64,000 nt of DNA from Spirosoma sp. SC4-14 (GTDB lineage Bacteria > Bacteroidota > Bacteroidia > Cytophagales > Spirosomataceae): assembly GCF_037201965.1 (NCBI RefSeq), contig NZ_CP147518.1:6255001-6319000 (forward strand), in the 5' to 3' direction. The notes under the pieces are model-generated. The model saw only the letters and a program-made list of their open reading frames with translations, had not been told where the DNA came from and did not search any database. How positions within the stretch are numbered: the first letter of the stretch is position 1; every line of letters starts with the position of its first letter. Position numbers and translations under genes: made by a program. Positions 25,366 to 34,600 of the stretch are shown piece by piece.

Positions 25366-25990
25366 TTTGCTGGCACTCATCATTTTTTTTGTAGCCTGTC
25401 AAAAAGAATCAACTCAACGCTTACCGTATTACAACACGCCTGATTTTACCCCCATTTTTGTTCAGTCAGAGGCAGACCTAACGGCAAAAGTTCCACATAT
25501 AATTGGTCGTTTTTCGTTCACCGATCAGCATGGTGTCAGCATTTCGCAACACGACATCGAAGGGAAAATTCATGTAGCCGATTTTTTCTTTACTTCCTGC
25601 GGAGTTATTTGCCCCCGTATGACCAAACACATGCAACTAGTTGAAAAAGCATTTCCGAATGCAGCTGATGTTGTGTTGCTTTCATACAGCGTTACGCCCT
25701 GGATCGACAGTGTTGGCCGCCTGAAAAGTTATTGCCAAACGAACCACATCCAGTCGAAAAACTGGCATTTACTGACGGGGAATAAATCAGAAATTTACCA
25801 GCTTGCCCGCCAGTCGTATTTTGCGGAAGAAGAACTTGGGTTTAGTAAAGACAGCACCGAATTTCTGCATACCGAACATTTTCTACTCATTGACAAACAT
25901 AAACGCATCCGGGGCATCTACAACGGTACACTCGAACTGGAAATGCAGCAACTTATCGCCGATATTAAAACATTAAGGCAGGAATCCTAA
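25337..25990 (+). CDS. SCO1/SenC-family copper-binding thioredoxin-fold lipoprotein
   Basis: The 217-residue protein starts at ATG 25337 and has a lipoprotein signal (LALIIFFVAC). The thioredoxin fold carries the copper ligands CGVIC (in FFFTSCGVICPRM) and a distal His (LHTEHFLLID), the CxxxC + His set of SCO proteins that deliver copper to cytochrome oxidase or act as thiol reductases. The start overlaps the YwqK copy 2 gene by 29 bases, so it is translated as part of the same operon. This ties the whole ECF-Spy-YHYH-YwqK block to copper or redox handling in the envelope; the link is inference. Confidence 0.88.
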   Translation: MFRTAFSANSLLALIIFFVACQKESTQRLPYYNTPDFTPIFVQSEADLTAKVPHIIGRFSFTDQHGVSISQHDIEGKIHVADFFFTSCGVICPRMTKHMQLVEKAFPNAADVVLLSYSVTPWIDSVGRLKSYCQTNHIQSKNWHLLTGNKSEIYQLARQSYFAEEELGFSKDSTEFLHTEHFLLIDKHKRIRGIYNGTLELEMQQLIADIKTLRQES

Positions 25991-25992
25991 AC

Positions 25993-26043
25993 CTGGCAGC
26001 GTGCCACCTTATGTTGGCGAAACATAAGGTGGCACGCTGCCAG
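25993..26043. terminator. Perfect 23-bp palindrome between convergent genes
   Basis: CTGGCAGCGTGCCACCTTATGTT (25993-26015, given by position) is mirrored exactly at 26021-26043 around a five-base loop GGCGA. It begins two bases after the SCO1 stop and faces the convergent APH-type gene ending at 26067. There is no U-tract, so it may act as a transcript end-protecting hairpin or a factor-dependent terminator. Confidence 0.75.
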
Positions 26044-26066
26044 AGTCAGTTCAACATAGTACATAT

Positions 26067-27140
26067 TTAGATTTTTTCGCTCTCGATAGCCCCCGCGGCT
26101 TTGTTTGCCAGTTCGATAATCATCGGCAGAATTTTCCCAAACCGCTCGTCTTTACTATAGCCCTGTTTCCAGCGAGCGTAGATCTGCTGAGCGATTACGG
26201 CATTTTTATAGAGTCCAAACACGTAGTAAAACACAATAGCCGACAAATTACGGCCACTGCGCTCGGCATACCGGTCGGCCACCTCCCGACGGGTCAGGTT
26301 GCCGGGGAGCCAGGTCAGGTTGAAGGTGCGATAGGCGGGTGTATCGGCCGCTTCGGACCAGTAGGCTAGTGTAGCTCCCAGATCCATTAATGGATCGCCT
26401 ACTGTTGCCATTTCCCAGTCAAGCACTCCACAAATAACCGGAAGTGGATCGCCCGTATGTTCGTTGGTAGCAAAGAGCACATTGTCATATTTGTAATCGT
26501 TATGCAAAAAAGCGGGTTTCTGCTCGGGCGGATAATGCGTTACGAGCCACTCGCCTACAGCATCCATGGCGGCAATGTTGTCGGTTTGGGCATTCCGATA
26601 GCGTTTGATCCAGCCTTCAACCTGTCGTTGCACATACCCTTCCGGCTTACCCAGTTGAATTAAACCGGTTTCGACAATGTCGAGCACATGAATGGTTGTC
26701 AGATTATCGACCAGGGCTTCCGATAGCTGCCGCATCCGTTCCGGCGACAGTTTCAGTGATGGAGCCATTGGAGCCCGCAAAATAATTCCGGATACCCGTT
26801 CCATAATATAAAACGGTGTCCCCAGTATCGCGTCTATTTCGCAGTAAAGTATGGGATTGGGGATAGGTGTATAGTGGCCTTTTAGCAACGATAATACCCG
26901 AAACTCCCGACCCATATCGTGCCCACCTTTGATGGTAGCCCCGGCGGGTGGCCTGCGCAGTACAAAGTCGCGGTTAGCTGTTTTGAGTAAGTACGTCAGA
27001 TTGGAAAAGCCGCCGGGAAACTGACGAATTTCCTGCACGTCGCCAATAGCAGGAATCTGCTCGCGCAGGTAAGCATTGAGGGCTGCTCTATCAAGTTCTT
27101 CGCCTACACGTACGGCGCGTGGAGAATCGGGAGTAATCAT
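26067..27140 (-). CDS. Phosphotransferase (APH family, ACAD10/11-type kinase)
   Basis: The 357-residue soluble protein has a kinase fold: GGFSNLTYLLKT (nucleotide loop), FVLRRPP with the ATP-binding Arg/Lys region, then the catalytic loop FLHNDYKYDNVLF and the metal loop VLDWEMATVGDPLMDLG. This last set is the signature of the APH domain found at the N-terminus of vertebrate ACAD10 and ACAD11. An acyl-CoA dehydrogenase of the matching type lies next door, in the same orientation and 57 bases or more upstream. The two probably act together on hydroxyacyl-CoA, the kinase phosphorylating the hydroxyl. Confidence 0.88.
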   Translation of the reverse strand: MITPDSPRAVRVGEELDRAALNAYLREQIPAIGDVQEIRQFPGGFSNLTYLLKTANRDFVLRRPPAGATIKGGHDMGREFRVLSLLKGHYTPIPNPILYCEIDAILGTPFYIMERVSGIILRAPMAPSLKLSPERMRQLSEALVDNLTTIHVLDIVETGLIQLGKPEGYVQRQVEGWIKRYRNAQTDNIAAMDAVGEWLVTHYPPEQKPAFLHNDYKYDNVLFATNEHTGDPLPVICGVLDWEMATVGDPLMDLGATLAYWSEAADTPAYRTFNLTWLPGNLTRREVADRYAERSGRNLSAIVFYYVFGLYKNAVIAQQIYARWKQGYSKDERFGKILPMIIELANKAAGAIESEKI

Positions 27141-27196
27141 GACTTAGGTCAATTGGATTGCTGGCCAGATGCGGTTTATACGACAAAAAATCAGGA

Positions 27197-28459
27197 TTAC
27201 AACTGCCCGGCGGCCATCAGCCGACGAAACTCCTGCAACTCACGAGCTTTTTTCTTGATGTCGAGACCATATTTTTTCAGAATACTGATTGCCAGATTCT
27301 GCTTGTGCACTTCGTCGGCACCATCCCAGATGCGGGCACCGCGCTCATGGCGATACATAGCTGCCAGTACCGTATCGTCCGTTACGCCCAGGGCGCCATG
27401 TACTTGTATGGCCCGGTCGAGCACGCGCAGGAAGGCATTGGCCACAAAGAATTTGATGGCCGACACCGCTTCCCGAACATTGGCCACGCCTACCGTATCG
27501 ATGAGGTATGCCGTATTGAGCACATAGAGCCGACTGGCATCAATATCGGCCCGGCTTTCGGCAATAAAATCCTGAATAAACTGCTTTTCGCCGAGCATCA
27601 CCCCGTCTTCAATCTCGCGCGAAGCAGCTCGTTTACAGAGTAAATCCAGTGCTTTTTCGGCATTTCCAATCCATCGCATACAATGATGAACGCGCCCCGG
27701 TCCGAGCCGCTCCTGAGCCAGCCGGAAGCCCATGCCTTCGGCCCCAATCAGGTTAGACACCGGCACCCGGCAATCGGTATAAGTCACTTCGGCATGGCTA
27801 AACCATTCTTGCCCAACATCACCAAAAACAGGAATATTTCGTTCGATCCTGAAACCAGGCGTATCGGTCGGCACAATAATCATGCTGGCCCGCTGATGTG
27901 GAGCGGCCTCAGGATTAGTCACCACCATGGCTACTGCAAATGCGGCTCCGTCGGCCGACGAGGTGAACCATTTTCGACCGTTGATTATGTATTCATCGCC
28001 ATCGCGAACGGCCACCGTTGCCATGCGCGTTGGATTAGAACCAGCAAACTCGGGCTCGGTCATGGAAAAACAACTCCGAATATCACCATCCATGAGCGGC
28101 TTCAGATATTGTTCTTTGATTTCGGGGGATGCAAACTTGTGGAGCAGTTCAATATTACCAATATCGGGAGCCTGGCAGCCGAACACATAATGCCCAAAAA
28201 ATGGCGCATAGGCCAATTGTTCGCTAATCTGCCCAAACTCGCAGAGGCTTAGTCCATGCCCATTGGCATCTTTCGGCAGATGCAAGCCCCACAGCCCGGC
28301 ATCTTTTACCTGCTGGCGTTTTTGATTAAGAATGGGGATTAGCTCATCAAGACGATGGTGAGAGAAACCGTCTTCGAGCGGTATCAATTCGGTTTCGACA
28401 ATGTTACGGACTTGCGCCAGCAACGGCCGAACGCGGTCGGTAATAAATATAGATTCCAT
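27197..28459 (-). CDS. Acyl-CoA dehydrogenase (ACAD10/11-like)
   Basis: The product (420 residues from ATG 28459) has the ACAD fold: helical N-terminus, LPKDANGHGLSLCEFGQISE, SMTEPEFAGSNP (FAD and substrate), INGRKWFTSSADGA, QERLGPGRVHHCMRWIG (the GRxxxC/HxxR stretch of the long-chain, ACAD11-like branch), and IQVHGALGVTDDTVLAAMYR. An in-frame ATG at 28540 or a start at 28561 would add 27-34 residues without family resemblance, and a TACTTTAG element near 28497-28504 would serve the shorter form, so 28459 is preferred. It precedes the APH-type kinase gene, its likely partner. Confidence 0.88.
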   Translation of the reverse strand: MESIFITDRVRPLLAQVRNIVETELIPLEDGFSHHRLDELIPILNQKRQQVKDAGLWGLHLPKDANGHGLSLCEFGQISEQLAYAPFFGHYVFGCQAPDIGNIELLHKFASPEIKEQYLKPLMDGDIRSCFSMTEPEFAGSNPTRMATVAVRDGDEYIINGRKWFTSSADGAAFAVAMVVTNPEAAPHQRASMIIVPTDTPGFRIERNIPVFGDVGQEWFSHAEVTYTDCRVPVSNLIGAEGMGFRLAQERLGPGRVHHCMRWIGNAEKALDLLCKRAASREIEDGVMLGEKQFIQDFIAESRADIDASRLYVLNTAYLIDTVGVANVREAVSAIKFFVANAFLRVLDRAIQVHGALGVTDDTVLAAMYRHERGARIWDGADEVHKQNLAISILKKYGLDIKKKARELQEFRRLMAAGQL

Positions 28460-28617
28460 TCGGGGTATGGGTCTAGGAGCGCCAACGTGGCAGGCACTAA
28501 AGTAAGGGTTCCCGAACGAAGGGGCAAGTGTAGAACTCATGATTGCCTTTTTAAACCGCAACGCTCGCCAGGTGATTCGTGTACTTTGTGACCGCTACGG
28601 TTTAAAAGCCTTTTTCT

Positions 28618-29769
28618 TTATCCGATTGGCTCGTTGAATACGGCAAGCATATGCGTAATGGCGGCTGGCGAATGTAACGCTTCGGTTTGATCTAACGTCA
28701 ATCGGGCCACTTCTGAGGCCCGGTTTCGCATCTGATTTTCATAAGCAGCAATGGCAGCCTGCACGTCGAGAAACAAGCTGTTCGTCAGGCAGTTGCTTAG
28801 TTCCAGCGCATCGAGCATTGCCATATTAACACCTTCGCCCGCATAGGGAGGCATCAGATGGGCGGCATCACCCAGCATTGTCAGGTTTGGGAGGGATTCC
28901 CAGGTCTGGTCTAAAGGCATACAGTATTGCGGACGAAGCATGAGTGGATATTCTGCCTTTTCGAACAGATCGAGCCAAATGTCGTCCCAATCGGCAAACT
29001 CCTGCCGGAACCAGCCAAGTACCTGTGCTTTATCAGCAAAGTCGATACCACAGTTTCGCATCCAGTGTTCGTCGGTCTTGCAGCCAATATAAAACACCAT
29101 ACTACCATCGCCTTTCGAACTGACGATCAGCGTTTTTTCGTCGCCCAGCACAAACAATTTTCCTCCATTGAGCAACTTATGAACACGCGGAGAGGCCGTT
29201 TCAGAATCATATACCGCTCCCTCCATTACCGTCACACCGGCATAAAATGGCTTGATGGGCGTGATATACGTCCGGATTTTTGAGTTTGCGCCATCGGCCG
29301 CAATCACAATGTCGGCTTCGGCTGATGTTCCATTCCGAAATTCAAGTTTCCAGCCGTCGCCGTTGGGCGACATTGTGATAAACTGGCTATTCCAGACAAC
29401 CGTGTTGGGTTGCAGCGAATCCAGCAGAATTTTCCGAAGCGGTCCCCGATCAATCTCAGGCCGAAACAGTTCATCGGCTTCGTTTACGTGTTCGTCGAGT
29501 ACTACAATGCCTTTTTTATCAACAATTCGCAATTTATCAGCACCCGGCCGATAATTAGCGTTGAAAGCATCCAGCAATCCGGCTTCCCGCAAGGCCAGCA
29601 ATCCAGATTCGTAGTGCAAGTCCAGCGTGGCCCCCTGCACCCGAGCATATTTATCCACATCTCGTTCGTATACGTTGACCCTAGCGCCCTTCATTTGCAG
29701 CAGCCGGGCCAACGTTAATCCGCCGGGACCTCCGCCCACAATGGCTATTTTTTTGTTTTCAATTCGCAT
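28618..29769 (-). CDS. Tet(X)-like FAD-dependent monooxygenase
   Basis: The 383-residue protein has the FAD loop IAIVGGGPGGLTLARLLQ, then NVYERD, QGATLDLHYESGLLALREAG, RGPLRKILLDSL, AADGANSKIR and the C-terminal flavin motif MLGDAAHLMPPYAGEGVNMA. This order, and especially TLDLHxxSGxxAxxxAGL and DAAHLMPPxAGxGVN, matches Tet(X) tetracycline-inactivating monooxygenases, which are of Bacteroidota origin. The level of likeness suggests a family member rather than a close copy of Tet(X). It is preceded by a possible promoter over the end of the AraC gene. The true substrate is unknown. Confidence 0.88.
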   Translation of the reverse strand: MRIENKKIAIVGGGPGGLTLARLLQMKGARVNVYERDVDKYARVQGATLDLHYESGLLALREAGLLDAFNANYRPGADKLRIVDKKGIVVLDEHVNEADELFRPEIDRGPLRKILLDSLQPNTVVWNSQFITMSPNGDGWKLEFRNGTSAEADIVIAADGANSKIRTYITPIKPFYAGVTVMEGAVYDSETASPRVHKLLNGGKLFVLGDEKTLIVSSKGDGSMVFYIGCKTDEHWMRNCGIDFADKAQVLGWFRQEFADWDDIWLDLFEKAEYPLMLRPQYCMPLDQTWESLPNLTMLGDAAHLMPPYAGEGVNMAMLDALELSNCLTNSLFLDVQAAIAAYENQMRNRASEVARLTLDQTEALHSPAAITHMLAVFNEPIG

Positions 29770-29876
29770 ATTACCCCTTGTTAACAGTTGTTTATAGAAA
29801 TCTAAACCAATGGAGTATGCCAGACAACCTGTTCAATTTCAGGCGTGATGGCTGTTAAACCCATCTGTTTATGTCA

Positions 29877-29884
29877 CAAACCTA
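29877..29884 (-). promoter_or_regulatory. Possible -7 element for the Tet(X)-like gene
   Basis: The minus strand reads TAGGTTTG, an exact TAnnTTTG match that overlaps the stop codon of the AraC gene. It would give a leader of about 100 bases. Confidence 0.4.
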
Positions 29885-30640
29885 CTGTTCGGGCAATCGG
29901 AAAAATTGTATAAATCGGTCGTCTTTGTTGCGGGCGAGTTCTTTGGGTGTCACACCTGAATAGCGTTTTACGGCTTTTATGAAATGCGCCTGATCGACAA
30001 AATCCTGCTCGGGAAACAGCTTTCCTTCCTGAATCTGTTTGAACGAAGCCCGGTAGCGAAGAATGTTGCAATAGGCTTTCAGCGACATCCCAAACCACTG
30101 CTGAAAATAACGATTGATCTGCCGACTACTCCACTGTGCCGCTTCGGCAAGCTCCCGAACGGTCGATTCGCCCTCGGAAGCATACATAAGTTGAAACAAG
30201 GCATATTTACGTGGGTCGATTGCTTCGTGTATGGCTCCGGCAATTGCCGCAGACGCTTTCTTGCAGAACTGCCCGAAATTGTCCAGATCGGCAGGCGTTA
30301 TACCCCAGAAATCGGCAGGTAGGTAGTGAACTCCATTCAGCAACGGCGCTATGCTCGTTTTCAGGACATATTCGGCAGCGGGCAATTTAAAATTAACAGC
30401 ACACGTAACCGTATGCGGAGCAATAAAAGCCGGACCAGGCTCGGTACCCAATCCAGCCAGGATGACATGGAACGGTTCGGTAGCGGAGATAGAAAACAGC
30501 ACATCGAAACATCCGTCGGGCACAATAGTAACCGGTTTTTCATTGTCGGATGGGTTACTAAGCCGCCAAAACGCTTTGACAAATTTGAAAAGCGGCTGGT
30601 CGGGCTGCATAACGTTGTAGTCAATATCAATAGCAGTCAT
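29882..30640 (-). CDS. AraC-family transcriptional regulator
   Basis: The 252-residue protein has an N-terminal sensing domain (FVKAFWRLSN, TIVPDGCFDVLFSI, GPAFIAPHT; the DUF6597-like type) and a C-terminal AraC domain with two HTH units (ESTVRELAEAAQWSSRQINR, YFQQWFGMSLKAYCNILRYR, DFVDQAHFIKAVKRYSGVTP). It lies directly behind the AHSA1 gene (three-base gap) and before the Tet(X)-like gene, so it is likely to regulate one or both. The effector is unknown. Confidence 0.88.
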   Translation of the reverse strand: MTAIDIDYNVMQPDQPLFKFVKAFWRLSNPSDNEKPVTIVPDGCFDVLFSISATEPFHVILAGLGTEPGPAFIAPHTVTCAVNFKLPAAEYVLKTSIAPLLNGVHYLPADFWGITPADLDNFGQFCKKASAAIAGAIHEAIDPRKYALFQLMYASEGESTVRELAEAAQWSSRQINRYFQQWFGMSLKAYCNILRYRASFKQIQEGKLFPEQDFVDQAHFIKAVKRYSGVTPKELARNKDDRFIQFFRLPEQ

Positions 30641-30643
30641 GAC

Positions 30644-31090
30644 TCATTCTTCAGCTATCTTTTTTATAATTCCCAGCGTGCCATTCCAATAAAAACTGGC
30701 ATGTTCGACTGCGGTTTCGGCAATTAAATTCCGATGCGTAACAATCAGCATTGTCTGGTTGTCGGCAGGGATTAGGTTGAATTCGACGGTCGTGTAGTTC
30801 TCGGCTTTGTCGGGCAAGCGGGATAGAGCGCTCCACGACGTATATGCAAAGACAACATTCGGTTCAAATTGCACAATTGTACCTTTTTGCTCGTATTTAC
30901 CGTGCAAATCGCCCCTGAACCGAATTGAGCTTCCAACCTGCCAGTCTGAGATGACCTCAATTTCTGTATCGAGCATCCACCGTTTTATGAGCGCTGGCGA
31001 TGTCAGTAAATGCCAGACTTTCGAAACTGGAGCATCGATGGTTATTTGCTTCCGAACAACCGGTTCTGCAACCTTGGCCTGATTCGTCAT
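30644..31090 (-). CDS. AHSA1/SRPBCC-family (START-like) protein
   Basis: The 148-residue protein has the SRPBCC hydrophobic-pocket fold: VRKQITIDAPVSKVWHLLTS, PALIKRWMLD, VGSSIRFRGD, GTIVQFEPN, and the C-terminal helix HASFYWNGTLGIIKKI. Members bind small lipophilic molecules, and AHSA1-type genes in Bacteroidota often sit beside a regulator, as here. It shares an operon with the AraC gene. Confidence 0.85.
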   Translation of the reverse strand: MTNQAKVAEPVVRKQITIDAPVSKVWHLLTSPALIKRWMLDTEIEVISDWQVGSSIRFRGDLHGKYEQKGTIVQFEPNVVFAYTSWSALSRLPDKAENYTTVEFNLIPADNQTMLIVTHRNLIAETAVEHASFYWNGTLGIIKKIAEE

Positions 31091-31161
31091 TTCCTATAAG
31101 CGTTAAGTCTGACAAACATCGCTTCCAGGGTAGTCGTTTTCGTGGGTCAACTTATTTTATG

Positions 31162-31521
31162 CTATTTCGCCAGTTTTTCAACCGCAGCGTCTTTTGACTT
31201 CACAAAATTGATGTGACCGATGTTGTTACTCTCAACAATAAAGTCGTTCAGGCTTTTGCTTTGATATGCCGCAAATGCACCAATTATAGCCAGTTGCACC
31301 CGATACGTTGAAAATTTTTGAAGGATCTCACCTGCTATGCCCGTTCGGAGATTGAAAAAATCGGGAGTTATATTTTTTTCATACAGCATTATTTTATCAA
31401 ATCCCCGATAGTATAGATTCCCCAGCAAATCCAGCCCATCATCCGCACTGCCAATTACCATCGTATCAGAAACAACCTCGGCTATTTCTACTCCGCCAAT
31501 CTGAATTACGTTTATTTCCAT
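31162..31521 (-). CDS. DUF4180-family protein
   Basis: The 119-residue protein starts at ATG 31521 (MEINVIQIGGVEIAEVVSD); the longer in-frame version from 31581 begins inside a repeat arm and adds no family sequence. The marks GSADDGLDLLGNLYYRGFDK, ITPDFFNLRTGIAGEILQKF and YRVQLAIIGAF fit DUF4180, a small cytoplasmic family of unknown role. It is upstream of the AHSA1 gene, separated by 71 bases. Confidence 0.85.
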   Translation of the reverse strand: MEINVIQIGGVEIAEVVSDTMVIGSADDGLDLLGNLYYRGFDKIMLYEKNITPDFFNLRTGIAGEILQKFSTYRVQLAIIGAFAAYQSKSLNDFIVESNNIGHINFVKSKDAAVEKLAK

Positions 31522-31572
31522 TAGTTCAATTTTTATGCTGCCAGCCAGCAAATACCTCACCGTATAAAAGTA

Positions 31573-31642
31573 ATTGGCCATCGGGCATTTGTCATTAGAA
31601 TTTCTTTATCGATTTCCCAATGGCAAGTGCCCAATGACCAAT
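31573..31642. repeat. 24-bp inverted repeat of ATTGGNC-type heptamers (site F)
   Basis: The arm 31573-31596 reads in 7-base units ATTGGCC, ATCGGGC, ATTTGTC, ATT. The reverse complement of the arm 31619-31642 reads ATTGGTC, ATTGGGC, ACTTGCC, ATT. The four differences are all C/T transitions. A further AATTAATGGCA unit follows. It fills the gap between the end of the propeller-amidohydrolase gene and the DUF4180 gene. Confidence 0.8.
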
Positions 31643-31667
31643 AATTAATGGCAGATAACTAAGCGGT

Positions 31668-34600
31668 CTATTTCAACAAATCGTCTTTGGTCCAGACCTG
31701 ACCATTTTTGATGGTATATCGCACATTCATCGTATCGCGAATTTTCGTCAGCGGATCGCCTTCAACCGCAATCAGATCGGCAATTTTTCCAACTTCGAGG
31801 CTTCCCAGATCCTTACCGACCCCGGCCGCTTCGGCCGACCAGAGCGTTGCCGCCCTGAGTGTTTCAAATGGTGTTACACCACCTTCTACCCAGTTCTGCA
31901 ACTCAACCTGTAGGCTCAATCCATAAGGAATCAGGGGCGAATCGGTTCCGGGTGTTACCCGGCCACCGGCGGCAATAAATTTCTTCACATTACTGGCCAG
32001 CGTCCTGAAGTTTTCGAGAGCCCCCGGCATCATCCGGCGCATGGTCTGCTGTTGAGCCAGCATATTATTCCGGTACGTTTCGTCGTAGAAATGCGTAAAC
32101 GGCTCGTAACTGAACAATGCCGTATCGAGCCGAATCTGGTAGCTAAAGCCACCCTGCAAGCTCGTTGTCGGCGTCATATTCATTCCCGACTTGGTAATCA
32201 GATTCAGCACATCGCCATAGATATGATTGGTAGAGGTCAGCTTAGGTGAGAATCCGCGACGACTGGTAGCCGACGAATGTTCGACTCCGTCGATATTGTA
32301 TTTTACGGCCGGATACAGTTCATGCGATGTAACCGGAATCCCAATCTCATGCGCCAGATCGGCGGCTAACTGCTGCAAGCGATCGGGTAAGCGAACGTAG
32401 CATTTCAACAGGTCATAATCCAGCCGTTTGGCACGGTCGAGTTCCATCCGTAACTGACCTTCACTACGGATACTCGTTGCCAGTCCGTAATAGAGTCGGT
32501 ATCCTTCGTTAATATTGCCCGTATAAAAACTCCGTGGCCCAACCCGAACACCGGCATCCCAGGCTTCGCGCCGTTCGAGTGCATCGTAAGGGTCGGCACC
32601 CGTTTCGCGAACGCTCGTAATGCCATGGCTCAGCCAGATACGTCCCTGCTTTTCACCAGTCAGAATACTCTGGTGGGTATGCATTTCCCAAAGTCCAGGC
32701 ATTACAGTCAATTTCGACGCATCGACCAGTTGGCCCGACCGGCCGGCTTTGTGCGGTTCAATAGCCAGAATACGGCTTCCCTTCAGAATAATATCTACGT
32801 TTTCGCGATAGGAATTCGTCTTTCCATCAAAAAACTTACCTGCATGAATAACCGTCTGGTCGGTAGGCAATTTAGCCTGATAGTTAAATTCCAGCGGAAC
32901 GTTGGTTACCCGTCCGGATGCAATATCGAGTTGTTTTAAGGTATCAACCGACAGATATACCAGCGTTTTCGCATCGGAGGTCCAACTCATGTTATCGGCC
33001 AGTGTTTTCGTGCGCTGAATGGGCTGACCGGTCTGTTTGCCATCCGATGTGACGGGCAATGTCCACAAAATACCATCGAGCACATACGCCATCCAGTTAC
33101 CATCGGGCGACCAGGCCGGGCCGCTGCGCCCCCGAAAACTGATGGTTTGCCCCGACGAATCGGGTTTTAATTCGAGCGCACGCCCGCTTCCGTCGCTCGG
33201 AATGACCAGAAACTGATTCAAGCCCTCCCGAAACCGGGTCGAGTAGACATCCAGCGCCGAAACGGCCAGGCTTTTTCCATCGGCAGACCAACTCGGTACT
33301 CCCGGCCCAAACAAAGGTTCATAAATGCGTTTGGGTGCCGGAAAAGGCTGGTCTTCAGACGGAGGTACATCAATTGTATGGAGTGTATTGCGGCCATATG
33401 CCGATCGGTCGACCATGAAAAACGCGATGTGTTTGCTATTGGGTGAGTACACGGGTGTGCTGACTTCGGTAGCGCCATTGGTCAGTTGCCGATCCTGGCC
33501 CGTTTGCAAATCCCGCGCCCATAGGTTGATGCTGCCCGAACGATCGGAAACAAACACCAGATAGCGACCATCGGGCGAAAAATTCGGATCGGCCTCAATA
33601 AACGAATCGTCGGTTAACTTTTTAGGGGTTGGGTTACCAATGTCGAGCCAGTATAGGTCGCCCAAAGCCGAAAACACAATGGCTTTGCCATCGGGCGAAA
33701 CTACCGGAGCCCGAATACCTTTCACCGGCCTTGACCTAGGGTTATCGAGCAGATAGGTCTTACGGGTGTAGGGTTTACGACTCAGCGCCAGCGTAGCCTG
33801 CCAGTTTATTTTTTCGGTCTTCGCCAGATCGGCCGTTTTACGTTTAATAGCCCCATCGGCCGTATACCAGATGGCTCCGTCCTTAGCCACCGTTGGCCGG
33901 AACGGAAATACGTCTTCGCCAGTTGCCGAAATGACATTGGGGGTTGCATCGACTTTCAGGTCTTTAATAACCAGCGTGGTTTTGCCAATTTCGGCCGTTT
34001 GTGCAATCAGCGACGTGCCATTCAACAACCAGGCCGGTGGTCCCATTGTAGCGGACGTTTTCCAAACTAATGTTTCCTTTCCGCCTTCCAGCACATACAA
34101 TCCCGAAGCGTCTGGGCGCGTAGCCACATAAGCAATTCGTTTGCCATCGGGCGAGTATGAGGGAGCATATTCATTTCCCAGGTGATCCGTCAACTGGATG
34201 AGTTTGCCCGTTTTGAGGATTAGTTCAAACAGGTTATAATTTCCGCCCTTGTCCGACGAAAAAATCAGCTTACTGCCATCGGGCGAATACATCGGTTCAC
34301 GGTTATCGAACTCACCAGTTGTGTGTTTCTGCAGATCAGAACCATCCGTTTTGACGCTGTAAATATGAAACGTTCCATCCCGAAACGACGAGTAGACAAC
34401 GCGCTTGCTATCTGGCGACCAGGCTGGCTGACGAGCATCGTCGCGAAAATCGGTCAGGGCGCGAGCAGCCCCTCCCCTGGCCGGAATGAGCCAGATGGTT
34501 CCCTGCATATCCATCACGATCGACTGCCCATCGGGCGACAGTGCCGCCGACATGTTGGTTCCTTCCGAAACCGTGATTCGGACCGAATCCGATTGGGCAT

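Noticed and set aside
27153..28252. Long open frames on the plus strand inside the acyl-CoA dehydrogenase and kinase genes
   Set aside because: They are shadows of the minus-strand genes, with residue patterns not typical of proteins.
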